From positions 1 through 25,679 of IMG/VR virus record IMGVR_UViG_3300031525_000033: 25,679 bases of DNA; one strand, 5' to 3'. The position numbers and the translations under genes were made by a program. Source of the stretch: a virus. A model generated the notes under the pieces. That model made no database searches. It was not told the DNA's origin and was given only the letters and a program-made list of their open reading frames with translations. Below, in pieces: positions 1-8,289 of the stretch; position 1 is the stretch's first letter; each line of letters opens with the position of its first letter.

Positions 1-2999
1 CCGCTCTGAACGTTGGCGAGCTGCTGTTCGATGCCGATCTGCTGGCCCTTCTGCGTGACGCCCTGCTGCGCGATGCTGTAGTCGCGATTTTGCTGGAGCT
101 GCTGCTGGACGAACTGGCGCTGGCCTTGATATGACTGACCCGCCGCGCCAAGGCCCTGAGCCAGCGCTACCAACGGATGTTGCGTCGGCGCGCCGGCCCA
201 TGCGGCAAGGCCGGTCAGGAGCGGAATGAACACTTCCGGCTTTTTCAGGTTCTGCAGCGTATCGTGAGCGAACCCGCCTAGGCCGCCTTGTTGCGGCGCT
301 GATCCGGACGATGTGTCGGCCGGCTGCGGCGAGGCAAGTCCAGTTGGGGTCGCTGGAACGGCCGTTGACGGATTTGGGGCGGGAGCCAGGGGAGCGGGAA
401 GCGCGGCGCCCGAAGTCGTCGAGTCCCGATTTGGGTCAAAGTCCACATCGTCGCTGTCGACGTCGGTACCGTCAGGTGCGCCGCCATCGGCGAACCCCTG
501 ACGCGATTGCGCCTTCTGAAGTGCGTTGGCGGACCAATCGAGCACGTCTCCTGCCGTTTTCCCCTTGAGGAAACGATTGGCGGAAATGTCCATGCTCGGG
601 ATCAGCTTCTCAACCGGCGTCGTCGGATCGGAGTTGATCACCCGCATCGCCGCCTGCGGCCCGAGGAAGTGGGCCAGATAGACGTTCGGCGCGTTCGGCT
701 GGATCCCATTGCTCTGGAGCGTCTGAATGTTCCTTCGCGCCAGTTCAGGGCCAAGCTGCGCCGAAATCTGATCACCCTGCGGCGTGTTCCGGATCGCCAG
801 GATTTGCTTGTCAGACATGCCCTGAGCGCGATCGGGGAAGGTCTGCTTGAACATGCCAAGCCAGGTCGGATCAATTAGCTGATAAGGCCCACGCGCCGAA
901 GAGTTCGGATTCTTCCCCGTCCCCTCAACCGCTTTGATCGCCGAAGAGATGGAATCCAGGCCTTGACCAAGGCCCTGCTTCAGTGGAGCGCTTACAGGAG
1001 AAGGGGGCTTACCAGCCGCCGGTGGCGCAAGGCCAGTAGGACCGACCGGCGCTGTCTGGTCCGGCTGAGATGAGTCGCCATCATCAGCCTCCTTATCGCC
1101 ATTATCCAGATCGCCGAACATGCGGCTCAACATGGACTGAATGGACGATTCCGGATCGTCTGCGTCGGGAACTGAACCGCCAGTGTTCATGGCGGCAACG
1201 ATGCCTGCCGCGTCCTTACCAATTCCGAACAGTTGGCCAAGTCCGCCAAGAAGGCCGCCAGAGGCAGGCTTTGGAGCCGGCGCAGGATTCAGCTGCGCAT
1301 GTGGCTGGTCGTCAGGGATATCCAGATCATCCGGCGATTGATAGGGATCATCGTCCGTCGCGCCACCGATCGCCCGTCCAAGACGGCCGCCGCGCCAGAC
1401 CGCATCCACATCGTCATCGCCAAAGTCTATAGATCCAGAGCCAAGGCCGTTATCGTTCGCCTGCGAGGCCTTACCGAGGCCTTGAGCCCACTTTGCGGCC
1501 GTCGTTACGCCAGGGGTCACCGCATTGCCGAAATTGGCCAGTTGCGTCGCCTGAGTCAGTCCGGACTGAGTCGGCTGTGGGGCCGGCGCAGCATGAAGCG
1601 ATTGCACTGGCAGGTTGGCTTGCGGAACGTAGGAGGACCCACCGCGCACACCGCCTCCACCCATGCCGGCCGCGCCAAGACCGGCGTTGGAGAACATCTG
1701 CTGTTCCGCCTGCGTGATGGCGCCCAGATTGCTATCGCCATAGCCGGCGAGACCGCCAACGGCATAGCGCTTCCGCTCCGCTGAATCCTCCGTAGCCTTG
1801 TCGTAATCGACGGTCTTGTAGCCGGCGGACAGGCCCACAGCCTCGGGATGCTTTTTTTCCACCTCATCGGCCATGAGGCCAATGTGGGTGACGTTGTCGC
1901 CCTTGTAGTTGTACGAGTAGATGGTCTGACCATCCTTCAGCTTGCCGACCTTGCGGATGTTCTCTTTCAGGCGACGGTCAGAGAACAGACCGCCGGGCGT
2001 GGTGCTGGTGGTGGTTGACCCGGATAGCGCACCAGTCCCCTCCGCGATGTTGGCCAGGAATTGCGCCGTCTGGAACGGATAGGCCTGCTGCTGGAGGAAC
2101 TGATTGTATTCCGCCGTGTCTTGGGCCTGCTGAGTTTGCTGAGACACCTGTCCAGCGGCAAGCTGAGCCTGGGCGCCTGACAGGGCTGCTGACTGCGCCC
2201 CGGCTCCAAGGTTGGCCTCCGCGGCGCTGGTAGCGGCTCCCGTGTTGTAGATATCCTGCCCCAGGGTTGCGAGCTGATTGGACGCTCCCATGCCCTGGGT
2301 ATATTGCTGCTGACCGAGGCTCGCCAATTGCGATGCCGCCGTCTGAGCCGCAGAGATGCCGACGCCCTGCTGCTGTTGCGCCGTCGAAAGCGCGGTGTTG
2401 TATCCGGTATTCAGGATGCCCGACAGGATATTGGCGTTAGAAAGCTGGTTCTGCTGGTTGAGGTTCGCCGCCGCGATCCCGGCCCGATCGCCACCGAAAG
2501 CGCCCGAGGTGATCGCATTGCCGAGCTGACCCGCCTGAGCCTGCTGGTTCTCCTGGCTGAGAAGCTGGGATTCCGTGCCGGCCACATCGGTCAGATAGGG
2601 GCTGAGGTACTGATTGATCTGCTGGGTGGTGATCGGGCTAGCTTGCTGCACCGATGATCCAAGTTCGCCAAGGGATGCGTTCGCTAACCCGTTACCCGCG
2701 GCCTGAGCAACGCCAACGTCTCCAGTCGCGCCGGCATAATATGGTTGCGTTGCGGACTGGGCCTGCTGAAGCTGTCCGGTCGCGGCCTGATAGTACGGCT
2801 GCGCCTCGTTAGCGTCAGCGGTAATGTTGTTTATCGCAGACGATTCAGTTGAGTTAACTGGCGCGACGAACTGCCCGCCATATTGCTGAAATGGGGTTTG
2901 AGCTACTTGCTCAGCATTGGCGTTAACCTGATTGTATTGCTGTAGTACGTTCGCCGGGATTGTGGTCTGTGATGATGATGTGCTGGATTTCCCCCCCAC
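1..2999 (-). CDS. Large virion protein with S74 chaperone motif and lytic transglycosylase-like domain (3' end outside window)
   Basis: Open for 999 codons and runs off the left edge. It starts at a GTG one base after the acetyltransferase stop, with GGAG 7 nt upstream; the N-terminus MGGKSS is typical of podovirus tail or ejection proteins. Residues 1-330 are Gln/Ala-rich and probably helical. Residues about 338-410 match the S74 intramolecular chaperone: SDRRLKENI (340-348), then YSYNYKG and IGLMADEVEKKHPEAV. Ser340 and Lys345 have the spacing of the known self-cleavage dyad. An acidic, Pro/Gly-rich linker follows. Residues about 680-790 look like a soluble lytic transglycosylase: VEGTGKNPN with candidate catalytic Glu692, ARGPYQL, and VYLAHFLGPQAA. 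The last visible 130 residues are Pro/Ala-rich, then contain a hydrophobic stretch and Gln-rich helix. The likely role is local peptidoglycan digestion at infection. Domain names are recognised by eye; the combined role is inferred. Confidence 0.88.
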   Translation of the reverse strand, partial: MGGKSSTSSSQTTIPANVLQQYNQVNANAEQVAQTPFQQYGGQFVAPVNSTESSAINNITADANEAQPYYQAATGQLQQAQSATQPYYAGATGDVGVAQAAGNGLANASLGELGSSVQQASPITTQQINQYLSPYLTDVAGTESQLLSQENQQAQAGQLGNAITSGAFGGDRAGIAAANLNQQNQLSNANILSGILNTGYNTALSTAQQQQGVGISAAQTAASQLASLGQQQYTQGMGASNQLATLGQDIYNTGAATSAAEANLGAGAQSAALSGAQAQLAAGQVSQQTQQAQDTAEYNQFLQQQAYPFQTAQFLANIAEGTGALSGSTTTSTTPGGLFSDRRLKENIRKVGKLKDGQTIYSYNYKGDNVTHIGLMADEVEKKHPEAVGLSAGYKTVDYDKATEDSAERKRYAVGGLAGYGDSNLGAITQAEQQMFSNAGLGAAGMGGGGVRGGSSYVPQANLPVQSLHAAPAPQPTQSGLTQATQLANFGNAVTPGVTTAAKWAQGLGKASQANDNGLGSGSIDFGDDDVDAVWRGGRLGRAIGGATDDDPYQSPDDLDIPDDQPHAQLNPAPAPKPASGGLLGGLGQLFGIGKDAAGIVAAMNTGGSVPDADDPESSIQSMLSRMFGDLDNGDKEADDGDSSQPDQTAPVGPTGLAPPAAGKPPSPVSAPLKQGLGQGLDSISSAIKAVEGTGKNPNSSARGPYQLIDPTWLGMFKQTFPDRAQGMSDKQILAIRNTPQGDQISAQLGPELARRNIQTLQSNGIQPNAPNVYLAHFLGPQAAMRVINSDPTTPVEKLIPSMDISANRFLKGKTAGDVLDWSANALQKAQSRQGFADGGAPDGTDVDSDDVDFDPNRDSTTSGAALPAPLAPAPNPSTAVPATPTGLASPQPADTSSGSAPQQGGLGGFAHDTLQNLKKPEVFIPLLTGLAAWAGAPTQHPLVALAQGLGAAGQSYQGQRQFVQQQLQQNRDYSIAQQGVTQKGQQIGIEQQLANVQS

Positions 3000-3000
3000 G

Positions 3001-3516
3001 TCAGTTCTCCACCATCTCAGTGGATAGCGTGGGCGAAAGCGCACCAGCAGATCCGGTCTTGCCGTTGTAGATCCAATACGCCCCAGACGGTTCGCCAAGA
3101 ATGCGACGATACATGCGGACCTTGGCCTCTGTGCGCTGTGAGGACAGGATGCCGATCGTCAGGGGAATGCCGAGCTGATCCGCCACGCTCTTGGAGAACT
3201 CGCATAGGCGAGCGGCTCGTCCGCCTTTGGCTTGCCGATAGTCCGGATGAACGAAAATGGCGCGCTCCTCAAGAACGTCGCCATCGCTGTACCACATCGG
3301 ACCAATTCGCAGCAGAACGGTGGCCTCAAGCTGTTCCCCTGGCGCGCCAATTATCCCCACGATACCGCGATCACGGTTCAGCGCCGGCCAGATGTCCTGA
3401 AGCAACTTTTCAGGATTAGGCGCTAGCACGCCATTCTCTCGTGCTGCCATAAGCGCGATTTCCACCATCGGGTGGACGTCGTCAGGCGTTCCGATGCGGA
3501 CGTGGATATCGCTCAT
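3001..3516 (-). CDS. GNAT-family N-acetyltransferase
   Basis: 171 aa, the usual size of a single-domain GNAT enzyme, which moves an acetyl group from acetyl-CoA to an amine. The central part has the acetyl-CoA-binding motif A: IFVHPDYRQAKGGRA (87-101), where a strand ending in V-x-P precedes the R-x-x-x-G-G/A pyrophosphate loop. The start MSDIHVRIGTPDD is a normal GNAT first strand and turn. ATG lies 1 nt after the TAG of the upstream gene, and the Shine-Dalgarno is weak, so translation is probably coupled. It sits between tail genes and the large lytic virion protein. GNAT genes are known in this position in other podoviruses. The substrate cannot be told from sequence; a virion or host protein is possible. 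Confidence 0.85.
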   Translation of the reverse strand: MSDIHVRIGTPDDVHPMVEIALMAARENGVLAPNPEKLLQDIWPALNRDRGIVGIIGAPGEQLEATVLLRIGPMWYSDGDVLEERAIFVHPDYRQAKGGRAARLCEFSKSVADQLGIPLTIGILSSQRTEAKVRMYRRILGEPSGAYWIYNGKTGSAGALSPTLSTEMVEN

Positions 3517-3517
3517 G

Positions 3518-4057
3518 CTAGTTCTTTGCCGGGCCTGGAAGCGCCTGCAGGGTCTTGATCTGATCCTTCCGCATTCGCTTTATCCAGGCGTCCAGCACGC
3601 GATGTCCACGGTCCAAATCACCGCTACCGACCTTTCTAACATCACTTGGCGAAATGACGAACTCCCCGCCGGCCGCGACAATGGGCACGGATCCCGTCTT
3701 GCCGCCCTTGGCCCGCCCGGTCGAGCCGTAGGGGCCGCCTGAGACGTTGTAGGGCTGGCCCCCAGCGGCGCCGTAAGGATCGCCCGTGAATACCCGTCGC
3801 AGCACCTTGAAGCCCGCCTGGGTATTGCCCTCGCCAAGGTGCGACACCTCCTCGGCCGGGACTACGTAGCTACCCTCGGGCACATGCATGGGGAGGTGAT
3901 CGGTGCGACCGGCGACGGCGCTTTGGATTTCTCCAGTCATGAGCGGCGTTTGCGCGATATCGGGAACGCGGATCTGGCCGCCGTCGGCGCGGTGCATTCG
4001 TGCAATCGCCAGAGCGTCCCTTAACGCCCCGTCGCGCTGATGATTTCCCCCGGCCAT
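3518..4057 (-). CDS. Conserved phage protein with an internal duplication
   Basis: 179 aa. ATG at 4057 was chosen over a longer frame because AGGA lies 5 nt upstream and it starts 7 nt after the preceding stop. Two segments resemble each other: residues 58-86 (EGSYVVPAEEV, then LGEGNTQAGFKVL) and 126-155 (GGEFVISPSDV, then VGSGDLDRGHRVLD). Each has a Gly-aromatic-Val-hydrophobic core, a Val, a Gly-x-Gly turn and a terminal Val-Leu. A Gly/Tyr-rich linker with RAKGGKTG joins them. The C-terminus is basic (IKRMRKDQIKTL) and ends in LPGPAKN. Similar proteins occur next to GNAT genes in other podoviruses as hypothetical proteins. A structural role is likely from context, but no function is established. 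Confidence 0.8.
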   Translation of the reverse strand: MAGGNHQRDGALRDALAIARMHRADGGQIRVPDIAQTPLMTGEIQSAVAGRTDHLPMHVPEGSYVVPAEEVSHLGEGNTQAGFKVLRRVFTGDPYGAAGGQPYNVSGGPYGSTGRAKGGKTGSVPIVAAGGEFVISPSDVRKVGSGDLDRGHRVLDAWIKRMRKDQIKTLQALPGPAKN

Positions 4058-4064
4058 GGCGTTC

Positions 4065-4412
4065 CTAGCTATAGGACACGGTGACGACTTGACCCGTCCC
4101 CGGCGCAACCAAAATGCCATAGTTCACTGGCAAGTTCACCACATACGGCTCATCAGAGACCATGTTGGGTATCTCATAGATCGGTCTCACAAGGCTGGTG
4201 GCTAAGCCGCTATCATAGATTAGTCCCGTCGCACTTCCGGCTGTGGTGACACTGACGGAGCAGACTCGGCCAGCGCCGGCTTGGACAAGCGTGGTTGCGG
4301 AGATGGCGGGAAGGCCGGCCAATCCCTGAACCTGCTTATAGGTCTGAGACAGGCCGTTTACAGCCTGAACAAGTAATTGGGCTGTAGTTTGTAGGTCCGT
4401 AAGCGTCGCCAT
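4065..4412 (-). CDS. Small structural protein, hypothetical
   Basis: 115 aa. Its ATG overlaps the TGA of the gp10-like gene as TGATG, a termination-reinitiation arrangement. The N-terminal 35 residues are likely helical (TDLQTTAQLLVQAVNGLSQTYKQ). The rest is beta-rich, with GRVCSVSVTTAGSATGLIYDS and a C-terminus YGILVAPGTGQVVTVSYS that resembles small beta-sandwich virion proteins. Its position after the stabilisation protein suggests a tail or fibre component, but I do not recognise a named family. Confidence 0.75.
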   Translation of the reverse strand: MATLTDLQTTAQLLVQAVNGLSQTYKQVQGLAGLPAISATTLVQAGAGRVCSVSVTTAGSATGLIYDSGLATSLVRPIYEIPNMVSDEPYVVNLPVNYGILVAPGTGQVVTVSYS

Positions 4413-6511
4413 CAGAATCTACCATCTGAAGAAAACCGATACCTCATGGATCCAATTCTCCAGAATGACCCAACATCATTTGATCCAATCTGAAGAGATA
4501 TCAGCCTATTTCGAACGCGTGGGGTAAGATATGTGTTGGACTGCGTAAATGAGAATGGGCCATTCACCGTAACTGGACCATTCGGATAATTCGCTCCGTA
4601 GAACGTCAGGTTTAGGGTGGCGTTCGGCATTCCGGCATAGGCGGAAAACTTCATGTCCGGCCATACCTGATCGACAAAGCTGATGCTATCGCCCTCACCG
4701 AGCGCAGCGAATCCGGATCGGAAGAAGCTGTTCATCGGCTGGCCATCGGCGTCCGGAGACGTCTCATGCTGATACAGGTACAGGCTATTCGGGTCGGCGC
4801 CGATCGGAGGCCCCAGGACGGACTGATCGATCCAGGCGGTACGAGCGATATTCCCATAGTCCCAGGCATTAAGCTGGGTGTTGTATTTGACATACCCGCC
4901 AATTTCTCCGCCGGATGAAAGTGTGGGGTAGAACCATGCCACCTCGTTGAACCTTGAATTGACCGCAACCCGGATCTTTTGCAGGTTGGATTGATCAAGG
5001 TTCTGGAAAATGACATCCCATACCGGGCACGGAAGCGTTTCAACGCCGCCGGCCGTGGTCTCGGTCGGCGCGGCGATGATGTAGAACTGCGATGGGCCCA
5101 TCCAGTAGACCACTCCGTTATACGACACCCCCGCCTTTCGGGCGATCATGCCGCACCCGGTGCCGATCTCATTGAATCCATAGATGTTCGGCGTTCCGAT
5201 GTACTGCATCGCCCAAACGTCGATGTCGGTCCAAATGATGATCTGGGTTGGGCCCTGGATTGCTCCTACGATTCGGGACCCCCTCGGCAGACGATAAGAT
5301 CCTGCCTGATTGGTGACGGTAGCGATCCACGAATTGAAGTTGTTGACATCGCACCAATTGATCAGCAGCGGGTCTTGAATGCCCGTTGCCGTTGAGCCCC
5401 ACGCCACGATTTGGCGCTGCGGCATCGCCACGAGGAACCCATCATTGACCGGCGGAGCTTGCGGGATGGCGGTAGCGACCTCATCCCCGGACAAGGGGTC
5501 CCAGGCGAAAATGGACTGGAACAGGCTTCCGTTTATAGGGCAGGCGAGCAGGATTTCGCCCCAATAGTCCAGCGTCCAGTCCGTGGCGGAAATCGGCGTC
5601 CCGACCGCGCCGCCGGACTCGCTTGCGCCACCGTATGGTCCGTCGCCATAGCCGCCCATGCCATAGCCGGTGGCCGCAGCTCCGGGCCCTGGGTCAAGGC
5701 TGTACAGGTAAGCGGCGTTTCCGCCATTCATGAAACCGCCAGCAGTCGAACTGGCCGTGATCGAACCCAAGATGGTGAACACGCTCGTGCTTTGCACCGA
5801 CTGAACGATGTAATTTCCGAAGAAGGTTATCCCGCCGACAGTTGTCGATATCAGCACGGGAAAGGTCGATCCTACAGAATATCCATGCCCAGGCAGAGTG
5901 ACGAGAACGGAGGTGGAACCCATAGTTGTTGAAAATTCTGCGGTGACCGGACTGGAACTAGTCGTGACCGCTGGCTCTGCCGCCCCCAGGATATCCGTTG
6001 CCGTAATCTGGTAGACGGTGGATGTGTCCTGCATGATCGGATAGACGCCATAGAGCACTATGCCGCCGATCGCGATTTGGGTTTGGATATAGACGCTGTC
6101 GAACGATGTCAGGTTCGTCACCACCGGATCGGTAATGGTCACCGTTGAACTTCCGGCCGTAACGGATATTTGCGCCGTCTCACTGGTAAACGTCGTCTGC
6201 GGCGTAATGATCTGCAATGATCCGTTGGTGATCACCCCGAGCTGAGCTTGACTCGTATTTCCGATGTTTTTCGTACCAAAGGCGAGGTGTTGAACCTCAT
6301 TCAGATCCTGCCAAGCCACCAAAGCGCGCACGATCGTGCTTATGGTATTTGGATAAAATCTTGACCAACCGCCCAACTTTTGCACGAGGCCGCCAACCAC
6401 CGAATCAAAGGTGTAGCGGATCAGGTTGCACGACGAGATGCCGGCTTGGTTCAGAGCCGGGGTGTCGTTGACATTGACGCCGGGGGCGAACTTTACCGTT
6501 GCGTGCCCCAT
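4412..6511 (-). CDS. P22 gp10-like packaged DNA stabilisation / tail hub protein
   Basis: 699 aa, longer than P22 gp10 (about 470 aa). The N-terminus (FAPGVNVNDTPALNQAG, NLIRYTF, VQKLGGWSRF) and the blade-like repeats with WGEILLACP, RQIVAWG, PLLINWCD, RGSRIVGAIQG, IIWTDIDVWAMQYIG and GVVYWMGPSQFY fit the beta-propeller packaged-DNA-stabilisation family. In P22, gp10 closes the head and binds the tailspike or needle. Extra length comes mainly from residues about 112-260, two similar beta segments inserted in the first blades, and a Gly/Tyr-rich loop at 281-295. ATG has GAGG 6 nt upstream and starts 3 nt after the previous stop. The family call rests on motif pattern and gene order. Confidence 0.78.
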   Translation of the reverse strand: MGHATVKFAPGVNVNDTPALNQAGISSCNLIRYTFDSVVGGLVQKLGGWSRFYPNTISTIVRALVAWQDLNEVQHLAFGTKNIGNTSQAQLGVITNGSLQIITPQTTFTSETAQISVTAGSSTVTITDPVVTNLTSFDSVYIQTQIAIGGIVLYGVYPIMQDTSTVYQITATDILGAAEPAVTTSSSPVTAEFSTTMGSTSVLVTLPGHGYSVGSTFPVLISTTVGGITFFGNYIVQSVQSTSVFTILGSITASSTAGGFMNGGNAAYLYSLDPGPGAAATGYGMGGYGDGPYGGASESGGAVGTPISATDWTLDYWGEILLACPINGSLFQSIFAWDPLSGDEVATAIPQAPPVNDGFLVAMPQRQIVAWGSTATGIQDPLLINWCDVNNFNSWIATVTNQAGSYRLPRGSRIVGAIQGPTQIIIWTDIDVWAMQYIGTPNIYGFNEIGTGCGMIARKAGVSYNGVVYWMGPSQFYIIAAPTETTAGGVETLPCPVWDVIFQNLDQSNLQKIRVAVNSRFNEVAWFYPTLSSGGEIGGYVKYNTQLNAWDYGNIARTAWIDQSVLGPPIGADPNSLYLYQHETSPDADGQPMNSFFRSGFAALGEGDSISFVDQVWPDMKFSAYAGMPNATLNLTFYGANYPNGPVTVNGPFSFTQSNTYLTPRVRNRLISLQIGSNDVGSFWRIGSMRYRFSSDGRF

Positions 6512-6514
6512 GGC

Positions 6515-7294
6515 CTACCTCGTAGGCGTCGCGGCTGCTGGGGGCGACATGGACGACCAAGCCGACGCCATGAACTTCTTGCGAGCCTCCTCGACACCCG
6601 CGCCTTTCAGGAACGCTTGATACTGGGTTTCATATGTGAACGGCATCTGCGGATCATTGGCGCCCGCGTTCCCCGCGTTTCGCTGATAGAACGCGACTAT
6701 GTAGATCATGCTGGCAAGCACCAGAAGATCGGGAAGAAGCGCGCTGATGAAGGTGGTTCCGCTTGCTGCCAGTTCGGGCGTCGCCTGCGTATAGAGCGAT
6801 GGAAGACGCTGAGTTCCTGATGCCAGGATTGGGTAGGACTGATCCGAATACGGCCCGATCAGGACATTGTTGAACGTCGCGCCGCCGGTTGCCTGATCGC
6901 CGCCGAACATGGCGAAATAGGCCGGCGGACCCGTGACGGTGCTATCAGAATAGACGTTCCCGAGAAACTCCTGAGATACGGGCATGAGCGGAACGAGCGC
7001 CGTTCCAACCCGAGCGTTCAGGGTCCGGATAATCACAAAGTCATTCACCGGGATCTGGATCAAGTTGGCATCAGCGGCCAACGTATAGGACTGACTGGTC
7101 TGAGCCGGCAAAAGGTCCAAGTCGCGCTGGATGCGCAGCTCGGCATAGTTCAGCATCTGCGGCGTGATGTTGGTCAGGTCCGGGTCGACGAAAAAGTTCA
7201 CCCCGTTATTGACCCCGACCTGGGTCACGGCCAGCGTCCCGACGGCATTCATATAGCCGTTGAACGTCAGGGCGGTTGGGGCGAAATCGGCCAT
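6515..7294 (-). CDS. Head-tail adaptor-like protein
   Basis: 259 aa. Features typical of podovirus adaptor proteins are visible: MLNYAELRIQRDLDLLPA (helical, about 47-64), the beta segment SYTLAADANLIQIPVNDFVIIRTL, PVSQEFLGNVY, GPPAYFAMFG, and NVLIGPYSDQSYPIL. A hydrophobic stretch near 180-200 (LLPDLLVLASMIYIVAFY) looks like a buried helix, as at this point in related adaptors, and is probably not a membrane anchor. The C-terminus ends in Pro/Ala/Thr. The start overlaps the preceding stop by 1 nt. Between gp4-like and gp10-like genes, it most likely helps join portal to tail. The family is inferred from pattern. Confidence 0.7.
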   Translation of the reverse strand: MADFAPTALTFNGYMNAVGTLAVTQVGVNNGVNFFVDPDLTNITPQMLNYAELRIQRDLDLLPAQTSQSYTLAADANLIQIPVNDFVIIRTLNARVGTALVPLMPVSQEFLGNVYSDSTVTGPPAYFAMFGGDQATGGATFNNVLIGPYSDQSYPILASGTQRLPSLYTQATPELAASGTTFISALLPDLLVLASMIYIVAFYQRNAGNAGANDPQMPFTYETQYQAFLKGAGVEEARKKFMASAWSSMSPPAAATPTR

Positions 7295-8289
7295 CAGGAG
7301 ACCACGAAATAGATGGGATTGGTCGCCGCCACATTGCCAGCGGAGTCGGTAACCGTAAAGATCAGCGGATAGGTGCCCGGCGTCGTCGGAACGCCAGATA
7401 CGATGCCTGTGGCCGGATCAATCGACAGGCCGGGCGGGAATGACGACACGCCATCCCAGATCACCAGATTTCCGCTTTCATCGGCCCAAAATACCACATG
7501 CCCATCCGCCGATTCCCAAAACACCTCTGCGGGTGGAACCGCAAAGGTATATGGCGGAACGCCCTTGTAGGCGATGAGCTGGAAAGTCGTGAAGATTCCC
7601 ACCGAAAGGATAGTCTGGGGCGCAGCGTAGATCTGAAGCGAGCACAGCGCCGGCCCAATCTGGGGAATCTGGGCAAGTCCGCGCGGCAGGCCAACCAGCG
7701 CCGTCTTGATGACCGTGGCTGGAGTCAGGAGACCGCCGGGTACGATCGGTAGGAAAGTCTGATAGGTGAGCGCCATGGCGGACGTGACGGTCACGCTGAA
7801 GAAGCCACAGGCATTCGGATCGGTCAGCCCCAGAACGGACACTTGGGCATTGGTCTGCAGGCCATGCGGCGCGGAGCAGGTGACGGAGATGATGTTCGAA
7901 CCGATCGACGTTACCGATATCAGCGATAGCGGGACACCATATTTGACCCGGCCAAACTGCGGCATGACCGCATTGGCATCCAGCGCGGAAGGATTTCCGA
8001 TCGGCCAGCATCCACCGGATTGCTCATCGGCGAAGAATGGTTCGGTGCGCGGTTGCTCGATTGGAACTGGATCTGGCGACAGGACAATCGCCCGGAGCTG
8101 CTCGTTCGGAGTGTCATAGCAATCGGAGCAGACGAAAATGTAAGTTGGCATGAGCGCTGATCCGCGCCAGGCGAACTGATTGCGCAGCTTGTATCGTTGC
8201 GTCCAAATCCCGCACCGATCGCATACGCCCTGCGCTTGGGGATTGCTCGGATTGGTGAATGCGCGGCCGGCCTTGGAGGCGTATGCCAT
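7294..8289 (-). CDS. Virion protein with N-terminal zinc ribbon and C-terminal Ig-like (He_PIG) domain
   Basis: 331 aa from the ATG at 8289, which overlaps the upstream TGA as TGATG; an adjacent in-frame GTG at 8292 is possible. Residues 23-57 hold CDRCG and CSDC, a CxxC-27-CxxC zinc ribbon. A middle beta segment (about 125-180) has ISVTCSAPHGLQTNAQVSVLG and FSVTVTSAMALTYQ, a fold seen in phage structural proteins. The C-terminus FPPGLSIDPATGIVSGVPT and TYPLIFTVTDSAGN is a clear putative-Ig (He_PIG) module. It sits between the gp4-like and adaptor-like genes, so a connector or virion-surface accessory is likely. Function is unproven. Confidence 0.78.
   Translation of the reverse strand: MAYASKAGRAFTNPSNPQAQGVCDRCGIWTQRYKLRNQFAWRGSALMPTYIFVCSDCYDTPNEQLRAIVLSPDPVPIEQPRTEPFFADEQSGGCWPIGNPSALDANAVMPQFGRVKYGVPLSLISVTSIGSNIISVTCSAPHGLQTNAQVSVLGLTDPNACGFFSVTVTSAMALTYQTFLPIVPGGLLTPATVIKTALVGLPRGLAQIPQIGPALCSLQIYAAPQTILSVGIFTTFQLIAYKGVPPYTFAVPPAEVFWESADGHVVFWADESGNLVIWDGVSSFPPGLSIDPATGIVSGVPTTPGTYPLIFTVTDSAGNVAATNPIYFVVS

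Noticed and set aside
2991-2997. Phase-variable poly-C tract after the GTG start of the large virion protein
   Set aside because: Seven identical bases encode two conserved Gly residues of the MGGKSS start seen in this protein type, so chance codon use explains it.
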